Assembly (NCBI GenBank): GCA_031002005.1
Contig: CM061921.1
Span: 123,534,597 to 123,598,596 of the forward strand
Direction: 5' to 3'
Source of the DNA: Vandiemenella viatica
Lineage: Eukaryota > Arthropoda > Insecta > Orthoptera > Morabidae
DNA length: 64,000 nucleotides
Below, one piece after another: positions 1 through 10,504 of this stretch. The notes beneath the pieces were generated by a model. That model searched no databases and was not told the origin of the DNA. It worked only from the letters and a program-made list of their open reading frames with translations. How positions within the stretch are numbered: the stretch's first letter is position 1; every line of letters begins with the position of its first letter. Made by a program: the position numbers and the translations under genes.

Positions 1-280
1 CTGCCAGAGCTGACTTCCCTCCACTTACTGTTCTGCCTAAGCCTAAGAACAGAGTTTTCTGCCTTTAGTACCTTTAAATCCCTCTCTGCAGATGTCAGAT
101 CTGACTGGAGCTTCAGAATCCGCTGCACCTGATCCTTAATTCTGCAGGAGTGACAGTTCCAGGCAATACTGACACAAGAGTCACTGTTAGTAACATCGCT
201 GCACTCCAGTGAAACCAGCGCCCCCAGTCCCGGCACGTCACTCCTTCTCTTACTGGTTTTCGGCAAATTCAGCACTTAGT
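1..280 (-). pseudogene. PHD-finger-like plus coiled-coil ORF remnant, probably from a retroelement
   Basis: Read on the minus strand, the segment encodes Cys-x2-Cys (KC, stop, ICRKP), then TCRDW, then WFH. After a frameshift it continues with CSDVT and AWNCHSC. This is the Cys/His/Trp spacing of a PHD-type zinc finger, with the typical W-x-C-x2-C end. About 50 residues follow that are rich in Leu, Lys, Glu and Gln (KDQVQRILKLQ onward), which looks like a coiled coil. The reading frame runs off the left edge, so the C-terminus is outside the window. A stop lies between the first two cysteines and a frameshift after WFH, so it is broken. PHD-like fingers with coiled coils occur in first ORFs of some insect non-LTR retrotransposons, which is my preferred reading; a decayed host pseudogene is possible. 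Confidence 0.5.
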
Positions 281-1176
281 ATCCATTATAATTCTTTCAG
301 AAAAACTTAATAACTTTGAACAGTAAAACCTTTAAAACGTTTACTTTTTAAACTACTTTAAAAAACTTAAGAACTTAGGAGAAAAAAAACTTTAAAACGT
401 TTACTTTTAATTAACTACTTGTGTTTCAGTTGCCAGAGAAAAGTAGGATTCTAAGAAAAATGCTAAACAAATACTATGTATATCACTCGAAACTTTTCCG
501 AAATGAGAATTAAAACACTTATCAACTATTATCAACTACAAGACTTACTACAAAAACAAACAAATGATATATGATACCAAAAGAACTTTTTAAACAATTA
601 GAATGAAATTTGACACCCTAGAACTCTGATTCTGACCTAACTTCAAATGTAAACAAATAAAAGTTGTTTACACTGTACTGATTTTCTATTAAAAAAAACT
701 GTTCACTGTCACTTAATAACTTCACAATTTACTGAAAAACAAAACTAATGCAGTCAAAACAAACTTACTATGAAATTATGTTATGCTATAACATGAATAT
801 TGATACTGGACGTTACACACGGATGGAAACAAAAGCCACGGAACACTGTATCTACTATTAACGGATTTAACAAGGCCTATGGAAAAGATCACTGATAATA
901 CGAATACCAAAAACTTATGTAAACGATATTAACTTTCTATAACAATAATCTGAACTTAATCCTAGCGTTAAAAAAAGGAAACAAACCCAGAAAATAAACA
1001 CCAAATAGATCACAACACTAAATCACAAATAACTTTTTTTTTGCTCTAATAAAACCACTCACTAACACTTAAAGTAGTAGAATGTATTAGTATTTCGAGT
1101 TTGAAATTATAGTATAACAAAAACTAACAATTATCTATATTTATTTGTAATTTAAATACACACGTCCGCTCGGTAT
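281..1176. other. AT-rich stretch with one 60-bp tandem duplication
   Basis: No coding signal is visible. Positions 301-360 and 361-420 are two diverged copies of a 60-bp unit; both begin aaaaacttaa and share tttaaaacgtttactttt. The rest is simple AT-rich DNA. Confidence 0.6.
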
Positions 1177-1270
1177 GTGCTTCCACGATATTCAAGGCCG
1201 AATTCCTTCCCGTTCCTTGTCCCCAGTCCCATCCCGCCTCTAATAACCTTAACCGTCGACGAGGCGTAAT
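1177..1270 (+). repeat. SINE family 1, 3' fragment
   Basis: The body and tail of the commonest SINE in the window are present: ggccgaattccttcccgttc, then the tail ending cgtcgacgaggcgtaa. The tRNA-like head is missing. Confidence 0.75.
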
Positions 1271-1923
1271 ATATTTTCCTCTTCTTCCTTACCTGTGCAT
1301 TAAACATTTAACGTTTTCCAGTATTCCCTCCAGTCTGCTCAATTCTTGGTAGGGTCACAGTATAATTAAACGATAATGTTACAATAACTTGACCTGAAAA
1401 CAGAATTCACTTCTTTTAATTTCCTTTATGTCAAATTGTTTTCATGTCCCAACAAAGTTTTATTATATTCTGACCTAACAAAGAATGATCGAATCGTTGG
1501 AATCTGATGATTCTTTTTTCTATATTATTGATAGAGGAAAATGTAAGGATTCAAGTCAAGGTTGACGTATGAATTGATCAGGAATCATTTCTTCACTTAA
1601 TCATCCTCTAGAGATATTAATTCAGTCATTCTCCTGTATTAATGAAAGAAAATAAAAAAATCTGATTCCTTTAATGATAACGATTTGTCACCTTTGATAA
1701 AATTTCATTTGATGTGACAGAAACTACATTTTGATACATGGGTTTCTATTTAACATCAGTTTATTTTCAGTTTTTTTCCTCTGCTGAAATCACAAGATAT
1801 GACTTGAACTTTTTTAGGGGAAAAAGTACGTTTGATAGCAATGTGATCATTAGAAGTTAAAATTTGGAAGAAAATTTTCACAACAAGTGAACACAAGCAA
1901 TTATTGTTATCACCGAGAACATG

Positions 1924-2110
1924 TAGCGGTCTGCTGAATCAGTGGTTACACCATCTGACTAGAGATCCAAAGGTCCTCTATTCGAATCTAGGTCTCAGGT
2001 AAGATTTTCAAAAAGCTTTAATCCGACTTTTTTCTCTGGCAAAGCTTGTTTTGTGTATGAAAAGTACAGCTGAACACTTCAGCTTCCGTGGTCCGGATTC
2101 CACAAAAAAG
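1924..2110 (+). repeat. SINE family 3, tRNA-derived
   Basis: The head carries an A-box-like segment (aatcagtggtta) and a B-box-like segment (attcgaatcta) at tRNA-like spacing. The body ends ttccgtggtccggattccac. The copy at 46753-46935 shares head, middle and end, and the unit at 24090-24390 shares the end. Confidence 0.6.
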
Positions 2111-3440
2111 AAATCCCTATAACCTGTAGGATTAATGGATAAATAAAACAGGTTAACCGCAGATAATAGTTAACTATGTGATGGTAACTGTAACTTGATG
2201 CACGCCAATACATGTGATAAATTAAGCAAATAAATTATATGATGGCATTTTATAATTTTTGTCATTTCAAAATGATGTAAAATTGACTGTGGACGAAACA
2301 AAAAACCTTCGTTGTGTCTCTAGAGTTTTTTACATTAAACACTTTGAAATCTATTTTACCTGTCCATACAGGTAGACTTTACTCATTACACAACATCACG
2401 CGGTATTGTAACTTTCGTAAGGGAGGAAAGGCAGTGATTTTTTTTTTTCGAACCCTGATATCAGCAAACTTTTATAGTCTAAGTGTTCTGAAGAACGCAG
2501 CCATTTCACTGAACCGCAAACTTATCCAAAAATTAGTCGTCGATTTGTTTATAGGCAAAAACGAAGACACCATACAAACTGAAGGTCATATGATAAATAA
2601 AATCATATTTCTTCTAAGTATTATATATTTCTGTTTCACCAACTTGAATATCTTAAAAGCGAGCATTTTGTAAGAAAGATTTCAGTCACTTGTATCACTC
2701 ACAATTGTTTTGTTATTTAAGAAACATTGTGATTGGTTATTTTTTTTTGTACGTTGAGAAAATATGATGACCATGTGGTCAATGGGAGAGTCCCAGATTT
2801 ACCGCCAATCTGAGAGAAAGATATACAATGGAGACCGCTTGCCTATTGTGTGGAAGGAGAACGAGGGAACTGAGATATGCGGAAAGCCGGCTTACTGGAA
2901 TGTTCGCATATTGAATCTTCAGGACCACTGCACTGTCTGCTATTTTCTATCACATTTTGATCTATGAAACGTTTTATGCTTTTCATTTGGGTACAATTTA
3001 CATCGTCCGTAGACACTTTACATTTGTTCTTAAAAATGCACTTTTTTTTAAGAAATTAAAAAAAACCATATGTGTCAGATGTTGTTATTTCGTGACATTT
3101 TCCCTCATTTGATTCACATTTTACTGCCAATTCCTCTCTCAGTATCTTGTTCCTGCGGTTCAGTAACTTCTCAGTATCCTTACTTTTGGCAGTAGATTAG
3201 ATTTTAAAATATGGTCAAGTATAATAGAGGAAATAAAAGATAGCAGTTATTTACGAAGTGGAATGGAAACCAATTCCAGAAAAAAAAGGATATCAAAAGT
3301 GGAATAGTACCAGCCTAAAGGGCCTTCTTGATAAAGAGAAAACATTCAGTTTAGAACTCGGGGAGAATTTTCAAAAACTGTGTATGAATCACAGCACATT
3401 ACGAAATTGTGGCTTGTATTTCAAGTACACCAGAAACAAG
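2111..3440. other. No recognisable gene
   Basis: AT-rich DNA with short chance reading frames, the longest 119 codons at 2314-2673. That one has low-complexity Ile/Phe/Leu-rich composition and no motif I recognise. Confidence 0.5.
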
Positions 3441-3645
3441 GAAAACTGAGAATTTGAAATGGGGTGTTATAGAAGGATGTTGAAAATTTAGTGTACGGAT
3501 CAGATATGAAGTGATCATATTTTGTAAAGAAGAGTGTCACAAATAGAAGAGATTGAATTGCGGCTTATATTTTAAGATATGTGGGATTGGTTAACGTTTT
3601 AGTGTAGGGAATAGTAGAGGAAGATATCAGATAATTGAGAACATG
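3441..3645 (+). pseudogene. RTE-like LINE C-terminal remnant
   Basis: Near 3448-3490 the plus strand encodes EFEMGCYRRMLKI. This closely matches the motif EAFEMWCYRRMLKI found after the reverse transcriptase in an insect LINE group; the copy at 30310-30350 has the same motif. A degenerate tail follows to about 3640, with several stops. Upstream RT domains are absent. Confidence 0.5.
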
Positions 3646-3885
3646 GCTGGTACTTCTTTCAATGTATCTAATAAATGTAAAACAGATAATAACTGATATT
3701 ACAAACATTTTCTTGTTGATTTTTCTGATAAGTTTAAAAGTTTTACAAATTCCATGGCCATGAAATGAATTCGGCTTCTAAATTTGGATTTAACGTTACA
3801 TCACCATACACAGGAATCGGTATAAGAAAATCTACAGATATAAGCATGTATGAATTGCATTACATTCAACAAATGCTAGGGCACT

Positions 3886-3932
3886 AATGACCCCGATTTC
3901 GGCGCGTCCTAAAGCAACAACAACAACAAACG
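3886..3932 (+). repeat. Short SINE-like tail with (CAA)n end
   Basis: The sequence gggcactaatgaccccgatt is followed by a GC-rich piece and then caacaacaacaac. It looks like the 3' end of a retroposed element with a trinucleotide tail. The parent family is unidentified. Confidence 0.35.
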
Positions 3933-4371
3933 ATATGCAGACGATTTTGAAATTGTATCAAAACATTTCCTAGCAAATCTCAGTTAAAATACTGAGTTAC
4001 GCCTTCCATGGAGTTTTCATCGTTCTATTATCACAAAAAATTAAGAGCTTCACTTGCAAACCAAATAAAGGAATGAAAATCCGAATGCTGTTGATGACTG
4101 GTAACGATTTGAAGCGAAGTTTGGTAGTAACCATTTTAAACTCACGGTCCTGCCACCAAGATTTCGGTTTACGTAGAGTTCCCAGAATCACTCTACCGAT
4201 TGGGGAATCGATCCTACTTAAATAGTGAGACCTAATTTTTTTTCTTAAACAACTAATATTTTTAATGTCATTGCAAACGATATATTAAAGACTCCAGTAA
4301 AAAATGACAGAAAAAAAGGTTGTCATGGTCGCAGCTGGCATTAACTCGACTAACAATAATTACTACCAGCC

Positions 4372-4622
4372 CATTATTATTATTATTATTATTATTATTT
4401 GTCTTATGGCAATACGCTTCGTTAACGTCAGGCACTTAGAGGCTGGAAAGGACTGGTGGCAAGGAACGGAAAGAATTTGGGCCATGACCTTTTAAAGGAA
4501 TCATCCCAGCATTTACCTGGAGTGTTTGGGGGAAACCATAGGAATCCAAAGTATGATGGCCGGAACGGGATTCGAACCCGCCTCTTCCCTGATGCGAAAC
4601 CAGAGCGTTACCACTCACCCTA
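4372..4622 (-). repeat. SINE family 1, near full length
   Basis: Minus-strand copy. The B box lies in gggattcgaacccgcctct, the body includes the reverse complements of the family motifs, and the element ends in an (ATT)n tail at 4372-4400. Confidence 0.75.
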
Positions 4623-4838
4623 TAACTTTATCATTACTAGTAGTATTAGGTCTACGATTACATCCATAAAATTATTTAAAAATCTACTTAAAGCAAAGTT
4701 AATAATCGTAAATGATGTTTGAGCATAGTAAGTTTTACATTAATTTATTTACAAACACAAAGAACAATCAATTTTATAGAACTTTTTACTTTAAATGAAA
4801 TGAAGATTACTGTTCACAAATAAAATTTTACTTTTTTT

Positions 4839-5240
4839 TTGCCATTTAGCAGTCTACTTCTATTTTCAGTGCAATTTTGTTCAGCTTTTGCGGAGCGGGA
4901 ATTCAGATTCGAAAGCTCTAGCTCCCCAGTGGCACTGCTCCACGCTGTGCTGAGCGCTGGAATCAGAGAACGTCGCGAACGAACTAGCTCTTCTCGATCT
5001 TCGGGATTTCTTATTATTTCAAAGCGGATGGATAAATAATGAACAGCGTGGAACAGAGAAAAAACGTGGGTCGGGCGAGGGTGGCAAAGCCGAAACCGAC
5101 ACCCTACCGTCATTACGGCCTCCAAGAAGAACTACCGTTCACTTTTAGTGAGCGACAGCTCACTCGCTCTTTCAAAAGAACTGTTCTAAAGAACTGGTTC
5201 ACTCGCAAACGACCCATCTCTAGTTCACAATCTTAGTACC
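4839..5240. other. GC-richer patch with palindromic gaactg/gtgagc motifs
   Basis: This patch has higher GC than its surroundings. At its right end are closely spaced direct and inverted copies of short motifs: agtgagcgacagctcactcg forms a hairpin, followed by aaagaactgttctaaagaac and ggttcactcgc. Such clustered motifs are found near ends of some hAT-type transposons, but no transposase, clear terminal repeat or target duplication is visible. The short reading frames across it carry no recognised domain. Confidence 0.35.
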
Positions 5241-5845
5241 GTCAAAATATTCCCCTGCTGAATATTCCTTTATCTTATTTTTTATTAATTTTTTTAACGT
5301 GCAGGGCAGTTTTGTGGTTAATTCTTAAATTATCAGCATCTTTCGTGATTCACGCAGCACTTTAAGAACATTTAATGCGCTGAGATAAAAGAGAGAATAC
5401 TTTTTATGATTTACTAACAACAAAGATGACTGGGAGGCCGGTACAAAAATTTCGCGAATTATATTCCATGAACAGAGAAGTTGGCAGCTTGTAGTAGGAT
5501 GAAAGAAGAACCGGCTTATTTGTAGCAATTGTTTATTTTTCAACTGAAACAGTTACACAGTAAAACACTTACAACGTCTTACGAAACAATTTGAAATGAA
5601 GAAATTTTTCCATAACAGAATCGAAAATATACGAAAAGCGCTTTACACTAGGAATCACACACTGTTTATCAATATGTTTGTGATATGCGGTGCTGCTATC
5701 TGTCGGCAATGCGATCACTCCTTATCGACGCCAGCGAAGCCTAGCAGCTTGACTCTGAACTATCGCTTACCCGTGACCTTGATTGGTCATAATTTTGCCA
5801 TTTAGGAGTTGATTTTCGAAAAATTACTTTTCTGGTATCCCGGCC

Positions 5846-6250
5846 TGACACCGTCACATGCCCGGAAGAAGAAATGGAGGTGGACAACCGATAGACGGCG
5901 CTAACAACAGGCCAACTAGCGCCACCGCATAGCAGGGTTTCCGCCACGGTCAACAAGAAGCGACTGGTCTAATATAAATACAGTCGCGCGGTCCCATTTA
6001 ACACAGTGCTGTGTTCACTGCTATTCAGTATCGTTACCATCTCTCAGTGCATCTCATCTCAGACTTCGATCATCGCGCGTCTCGGCTTACGTTCGGTTAC
6101 TCCTTTTGAACTCTGTGTATAGCATATTGGACTTACGAGTGGGGGGTGGGTGGAATGAGGGGTGGGGGGGGTTTTTGGATAGGTATGGGGGAGCATGCCG
6201 ACATTTTTTATCCATACTTTCAATAAACACGTAAAACTGACATACATCTG
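5846..6250 (+). promoter_or_regulatory. Candidate RNA polymerase II promoter or solo LTR
   Basis: A TATA box (TATAAATA, 5973-5980) is followed about 29 bp later by acagtg, a plausible initiator. An AATAAA signal lies at 6222-6227, some 220 bp downstream. A promoter and a poly(A) signal this close together are characteristic of the U3-R-U5 layout of an LTR. The region is GC-richer than its flanks. No primer binding site, partner LTR or target duplication was found, so the exact limits are guesses and a host promoter remains possible. Confidence 0.35.
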
Positions 6251-6257
6251 CTCCGTT

Positions 6258-6941
6258 CTATCTATTATTTTTGCTTGGTTGTTTCTGGGTTTCTGTTTGT
6301 AGCGGCCTATTATTAGGTAGGTTAAGTTGTCTGCTTTCGAGGGTACAATTTTGGTTTAGTGCGGTTATTTTTTCCCGAACATTGCTTGTCATTTCGGTAG
6401 AAAGTCGTTTACTAGGTCTATCACTGTTATCTGGGATATTTAACGACACTTCTACCGTATGTTGGGGCGTTAGTGCTGCGGCGGTACCTGGTACGGTGTG
6501 ATGCTTCCGAAGGTTCTGCTGGTCTGGTGGGTCGTTTACGGCTGCCGTTGTATATTCCATCGTCTCGTTCCCATCGGGGAGGGGGTCTCGTTGCTGTTGC
6601 TCTTGTGTGGTATCTGGTGTTGTTGCTGAGAACATCAGGTATTCGGCAGTGTAGTGGCTAGCGCGCTGGCCTCGCATTGCAAGGGCGGCCGGTTCGAGTC
6701 CGGCCTCGGACATGGGTGGTTTTAATTAAGTGTTGTGCTCGTCTTGTGTTGTCCACAATATCATAGTGAATTTCTGATACAGCAGTTGCAACGTAAACAA
6801 ATTGGAGCTGGCTAAATGGTCGAAAAGACCGAAGGCCATATTTAAAAAAAAAAAAAAAAAAAAAATCAGGTATTCATCTTGGTTGTAGCAGGTGGTTAGA
6901 GCTTTCTGGATAGATTGTCCCGTCTCCGGCACTAAATTCAT
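6258..6941 (-). pseudogene. Unidentified 150-codon ORF interrupted by a SINE
   Basis: A minus-strand frame begins with ATG at 6939-6941, just downstream of an in-frame stop, and reads to the SINE at 6645-6864. If the SINE and one copy of its 11-bp target duplication are disregarded, the frame continues without a stop to 6258, a total of 453 nt. The predicted product is rich in Gln, Pro, Thr and Asn and appears disordered. It includes the stretch TQEQQQRDPLPDGNETM and a basic C-terminus ending KQPSKNNR. I recognise no family. Such composition suits the first ORF of a retroelement, but a host gene exon or a chance frame cannot be excluded. Confidence 0.4.
6645..6864 (+). repeat. SINE family 2, full length with target-site duplication
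   Basis: The head carries an A-box-like tagtggctagcgcgctgg and the B box ggttcgagtcc. The body ends gaccgaaggccatatt, followed by about 21 A. The 11-bp direct repeat atcaggtattc flanks it at 6634-6644 and 6865-6875. The exact duplication and long poly(A) indicate a fairly recent insertion by LINE machinery. Confidence 0.9.
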
Positions 6942-7097
6942 TTGTACTTCTTCTTAATGCATTGCTTGTTCTTACACTCATCACTATTATCAGACTTGGT
7001 TTCACTTTAGGTGTCACACTATGTTACATACCGGCGCACTCGACGGTACGTGGATAGCGCTGTATGTTACACTGTCGCTAGAGGTAGAGGAAATTGT

Positions 7098-7192
7098 TTC
7101 CTCGGCTGCTCGAGTGGAACTGCGTTGGGATTTGAACCGGAAACTACACTACAAGCATTAGCAAGCAAGCGCCTTAACCACTCAGGTGCCAG
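7098..7192 (-). repeat. tRNA-Ser-like sequence, pseudogene or SINE head
   Basis: The minus strand reads ctgagtggttaaggcg (A box), ttgctaa (anticodon-loop-like, GCT), a long variable region, and ggttcaaatcc (B box). This resembles tRNA-Ser(GCT). The anticodon stem does not pair, so it is not a functional tRNA. Confidence 0.5.
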
Positions 7193-7309
7193 CTCACTAT
7201 AACAGTTGGTGATATAGAGACATACCCATCCTATGCGTCAGTCTATCGCCGTTAAGTGATTTTTCAAAATTATGTGACTATTTATTATTTATACAGATAA
7301 AAATATCTT

Positions 7310-7430
7310 GTGTCCATCCTAATGCCAAATAGCATTTCCTTGTCAATTTTCATCACGATCGGATTAGCTGTTTAGCCCAAGAAACGTAACAAACAGTCAG
7401 ACAGAGAGAGAGAGAGAGATAGACAGAGTT
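7310..7430 (+). repeat. LINE-like 3' tail with (GA)n microsatellite
   Basis: The motif tttcatcacgatcggattag is followed by ttagcccaagaaacgtaac and then cagacagagagagaga. A segment of this kind ending in a simple repeat is typical of RTE-type 3' ends in insects. No coding part is attached. Confidence 0.4.
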
Positions 7431-7439
7431 ATAATATTT

Positions 7440-8064
7440 TGACTCCTGGCGCCGCGTAGCGGCCATATTGATTGCGGTTGTTTGCAGTCACCTAGGCGAA
7501 TGCCAGGACGGTCTAAACACAATACTCGTATCATAGATAACATACGTTACGCATGCTTCCTTCTGGCACGCGGGAGAGTTGTTGAGACGAGGTGACAAGC
7601 TACCAAGACTGATCGTGAAGCTGCGTGCATAACTACCAACACCAAATGAAATAATAAGAATCGGCCTCCGTTCACTGCGGTCCGTCAAACTCTGGGGATA
7701 ACCAATTTTGTTGTTTCTTTTCCGGAACATCCCCAATGAACTTAGATTTGAAAATGAGTTGATTACCAGCCAACGCATCAATCTGTATCTAAAATACTTA
7801 AATCCATGAAGAATATTAAGTTTTTTTTTTTTTTTTTTTTTACATACAGTGACCATCAGAGTTTACACACAGCCAGTGATGCTATACCAATTCTCCGTTT
7901 GTGTTTGATGATGTATCGTGTGAAAAGCAGAATATTATATGATATTGCTTCTGCGTTGGTAGGCCTTGTTTGGTAGATTATTTCTACTTTTATTAGGCTC
8001 ATAATATGATACCAAAGAAAGCTGATGAGAGATAACGCATACCTACTCTATCTTTTTCAACAAA
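7440..8064. other. No recognisable gene
   Basis: Contains a poly(T) run at about 7821-7841 and otherwise unique-looking DNA. The 122-codon minus-strand frame at 7488-7856 starts in that poly(T) run and has no recognised motif. Confidence 0.45.
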
Positions 8065-8290
8065 CCGAGCGTGGTGGGTGAACTGTTAACGCTTCAGCCT
8101 CGTATTCGGGAGGACGCGGGTTCGAATCCCCGTCCGGGAATCCAGATTTGGGTTTTCCATGGTTTCCCCAAATCACTCCAGGCGAATGCCGGAATGCTTC
8201 CTTCAAAAAGGCCATGGCTGAATTCCTTCCCGTTCCTTGTCCCCAGTCCCATCCCGCTTATGGCTTTCGCCTCGTAAACGTCGAGTTTTT
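8065..8290 (+). repeat. SINE family 1, full length
   Basis: The head reads ccgagcgtggtgggtgaact (A-box region) and ggttcgaatccccg (B box). The body begins atccagatttgggttttcca, and the family end follows. The 3' tail is shortened and abuts the A/T-rich tail of the neighbouring LINE. Confidence 0.85.
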
Positions 8291-8291
8291 T

Positions 8292-9015
8292 GCAGTATGT
8301 AGGGGTTTTTATTTTATTTTGTTTATTTATTTATTATTTTTTTCATTTATTATTATTATTATTGTTGTTATTTTTTATTTTTATTTATTATTTTTTATTA
8401 TTTTTTTTATGTAAGCGTTGCTTTTGGCCTCGGGTGTCTGTAGTCGTTTGCGTCGTAGTCGCCAATCTTGTTGATCAGCTCATTTTGTGACGTGGCTGCC
8501 TTCTGGTAGAACCAGTGGGCTACTGTCTTGAGTCTATCTCGTAGTAGGGGAGTGTTGGCCAGCGCATGTAGATCCGCCGTCGGGAAGCGATAGGGCAGGT
8601 GCAGGGCTCGTTTTAGCGCCCTGTTTTGCAGTACCTGCAGCTTCTTTAGGTGGGTGGAAGCGGCGTAACCACACGCCTGGCTCGCGTATTCAATGATCGG
8701 TCTTACCAGTGCCTGGTAGACCTGGACTCCGCAGCGGGGAGGCAGCGTGGAGTTAACATACAGGATGGGTTAGAGCATGTTTAGCCTTCTCTCCACCTTG
8801 ATTTTGACGTCTTGTACCTGCTGCCTCCACGTCAGCCGTTCGTCGAGGTGGACACCCAGGTAGCGGACGACTGTCTGTTGTGGGATTCTGCCACCGAACA
8901 GGTTCAGCTGGAGAGGTCTTGGGGTTCCACGCCGGTGGAATATGATGGACTGCGACTTCTCTGCGTTGATGCGAACCCTTCACTTCGTGGCCCATTCTGT
9001 CGAAGGACTTCATTA
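8292..9015 (-). pseudogene. Jockey-type LINE, 3' part of reverse transcriptase ORF
   Basis: Minus-strand translation in shifting frames gives INAEKSQSIIFHRR-like, RYLGVHLDERLTWRQQV, ALVRPIIEYASQACGYAAS and LQVLQNRALKRALHLPYRFP. These are the conserved thumb and C-terminal region of Jockey-clade reverse transcriptases. The element is 5'-truncated near 9015 and ends in an A-rich tail, seen as T/ATT-rich DNA at 8292-8412. Frameshifts and stops make it inactive. Confidence 0.8.
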
Positions 9016-10333
9016 GCAATTGAACATCATTACAAAAAATATGATTTCCCTCTTTGAAGAAAAACTGAGTGAATTCCTACTGTCGCTTGTCAGGCGTAAG
9101 AGACACTAGGACTAGGACAATAATGTTCATGACCGTAGCCTCTGGTACCTTGAATATTTAAATTATCTGGTCGCCACACGTGGTACCCTCAAACGTGAAA
9201 GGAAAAATATAAATAAGTTCACTGTACACTGTTTCAAAGTCACAAAAAATGTATATTCTTCCAAAATTCCACTTTACAATATCGGTACCAGAAATTTTGA
9301 TAAATCAATCGGACAAGATTTGCAGGTAAAGCATACTCACGCGAGAGGGCAAACTGTCATCGAGCCACCAAACTTAGGTGAAAGTAGATTACAACGCCGA
9401 CAAACTACATGGAGCAACTCGCTGCGCCAGCGACACAAAGTCAGAAGACTGAGTGTTTTCAAGATGGCTACTGCCCTATTTATCAAATCGAGAAGTTCTC
9501 TGATGTCAGCAAAAACCTTAGAAAATTACTTAATAGTTTGACTCGCAGAGTAATAATAATAATAATACATGGGCTTCCTCATACCTTATCCTATCTGTTT
9601 CAATCTTCAAATAGGTTTCTATTAAATTAATTTTAAGTCCTTTTACGTCATCGGTCCATCAGCCTTGACGCACTTTTCCTAACAATTACGACAACTCATG
9701 TCCAAATTCTCGTTTATCTTTCATATGCTTTAAACTTTTTACAGGAACCTATATATATTTTAATCCTTTTATTTTGCTCTATACTCTTATATTAATTTCG
9801 TTATTTTACCTCTTTTAGTTTAAATATCGATTTTTTCTTAATTAAAATTAATAACTATACTTTGCCTAATTACTTGACTTTATGTTCAAAATACTCTAGA
9901 AGGTGCTGACTATTACTGGTGATAAAAGGTCAGCTGTAACTTTACGCGTTCATTAGTTTCAGGCTCTCTGACCCCATAGTTTAAAGACATCAAGAAATCG
10001 AATTATTTCCTAAACTAAATTTTTCCGGGTATGATAAATACACTTTAAAATGCTTCTTATGATGAGTTTTAGTAGTTGAAAAGAATGCAAGAAAATCCTT
10101 TAAGGTTGAAAAACGACTGTAGCTGAAATTTCTACGTTCCACTAAAACAAATATGAAATCGAGCTATAAAGTATGTAACTGCTGGGAATAGCTAGTAGAA
10201 TTGCTTATAGATACGTCACACTTTACGTGCACCATCAGAATGACGTTGCAGGACAGATTTCTGTTTATCAGTCTATAGAAATTTGGCAAATGATGGATTT
10301 TTTCAATGTTATGTACTGTTTTGATGTTGGCAG
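9016..10333. other. No recognisable gene
   Basis: AT-rich DNA, plausibly intron sequence upstream of the exon at 10334. A short (AAT)n run lies at about 9551. No domain was recognised on either strand. Confidence 0.45.
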
Positions 10334-10504
10334 TGGCCTGCTCGACGGTTACGGTGACCAAGTGCCAGGCGGCGCTACGCACGCTGCAAGCGTTCCCTTT
10401 CTTCAAGCCGACGTGCCTCTGCAGAGAACCACACGTCGACCCGGAGTGCAATTCCTTCAGGGACTTCCTCTTTGACCATCCCTGCATTTTCGTTCTCAAA
10501 AAAG
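10334..10504 (+). CDS. Candidate host exon, GDNF-receptor-like cysteine-rich domain
   Basis: The segment is bounded by a pyrimidine-rich tract ending ttggcag on the left and a good splice donor (aaaaaag|gtaaac) on the right. It is 171 bp, both bounding introns would be phase 1, and it is open throughout. GC is much higher than in the flanks. The product contains TKCQAALRTLQ, then CLC, then DPECNSFRDFLFDHPC. The spacing C-x16-C-x-C-x8-C-x11-C resembles the GDNF receptor alpha / GAS1-type domain of insect GFRL proteins, which are cell-surface receptors. Alternatively the ATG at 10306 could start a secreted protein, because MLCTVLMLAVACS looks like a signal peptide. The remaining exons must lie elsewhere. 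Family assignment is by recognition, not by search. Confidence 0.55.

Noticed and set aside
2314..2673. 119-codon plus-strand frame
   Set aside because: Low-complexity hydrophobic composition in AT-rich DNA, no motif and no splice or promoter context.
6059..6247. Pro/Thr/His-rich minus-strand frame
   Set aside because: Arises from a G-rich low-complexity run antisense to the candidate LTR.
7098..7192. Functional tRNA-Ser gene
   Set aside because: The anticodon stem is not complementary and the acceptor ends do not pair.
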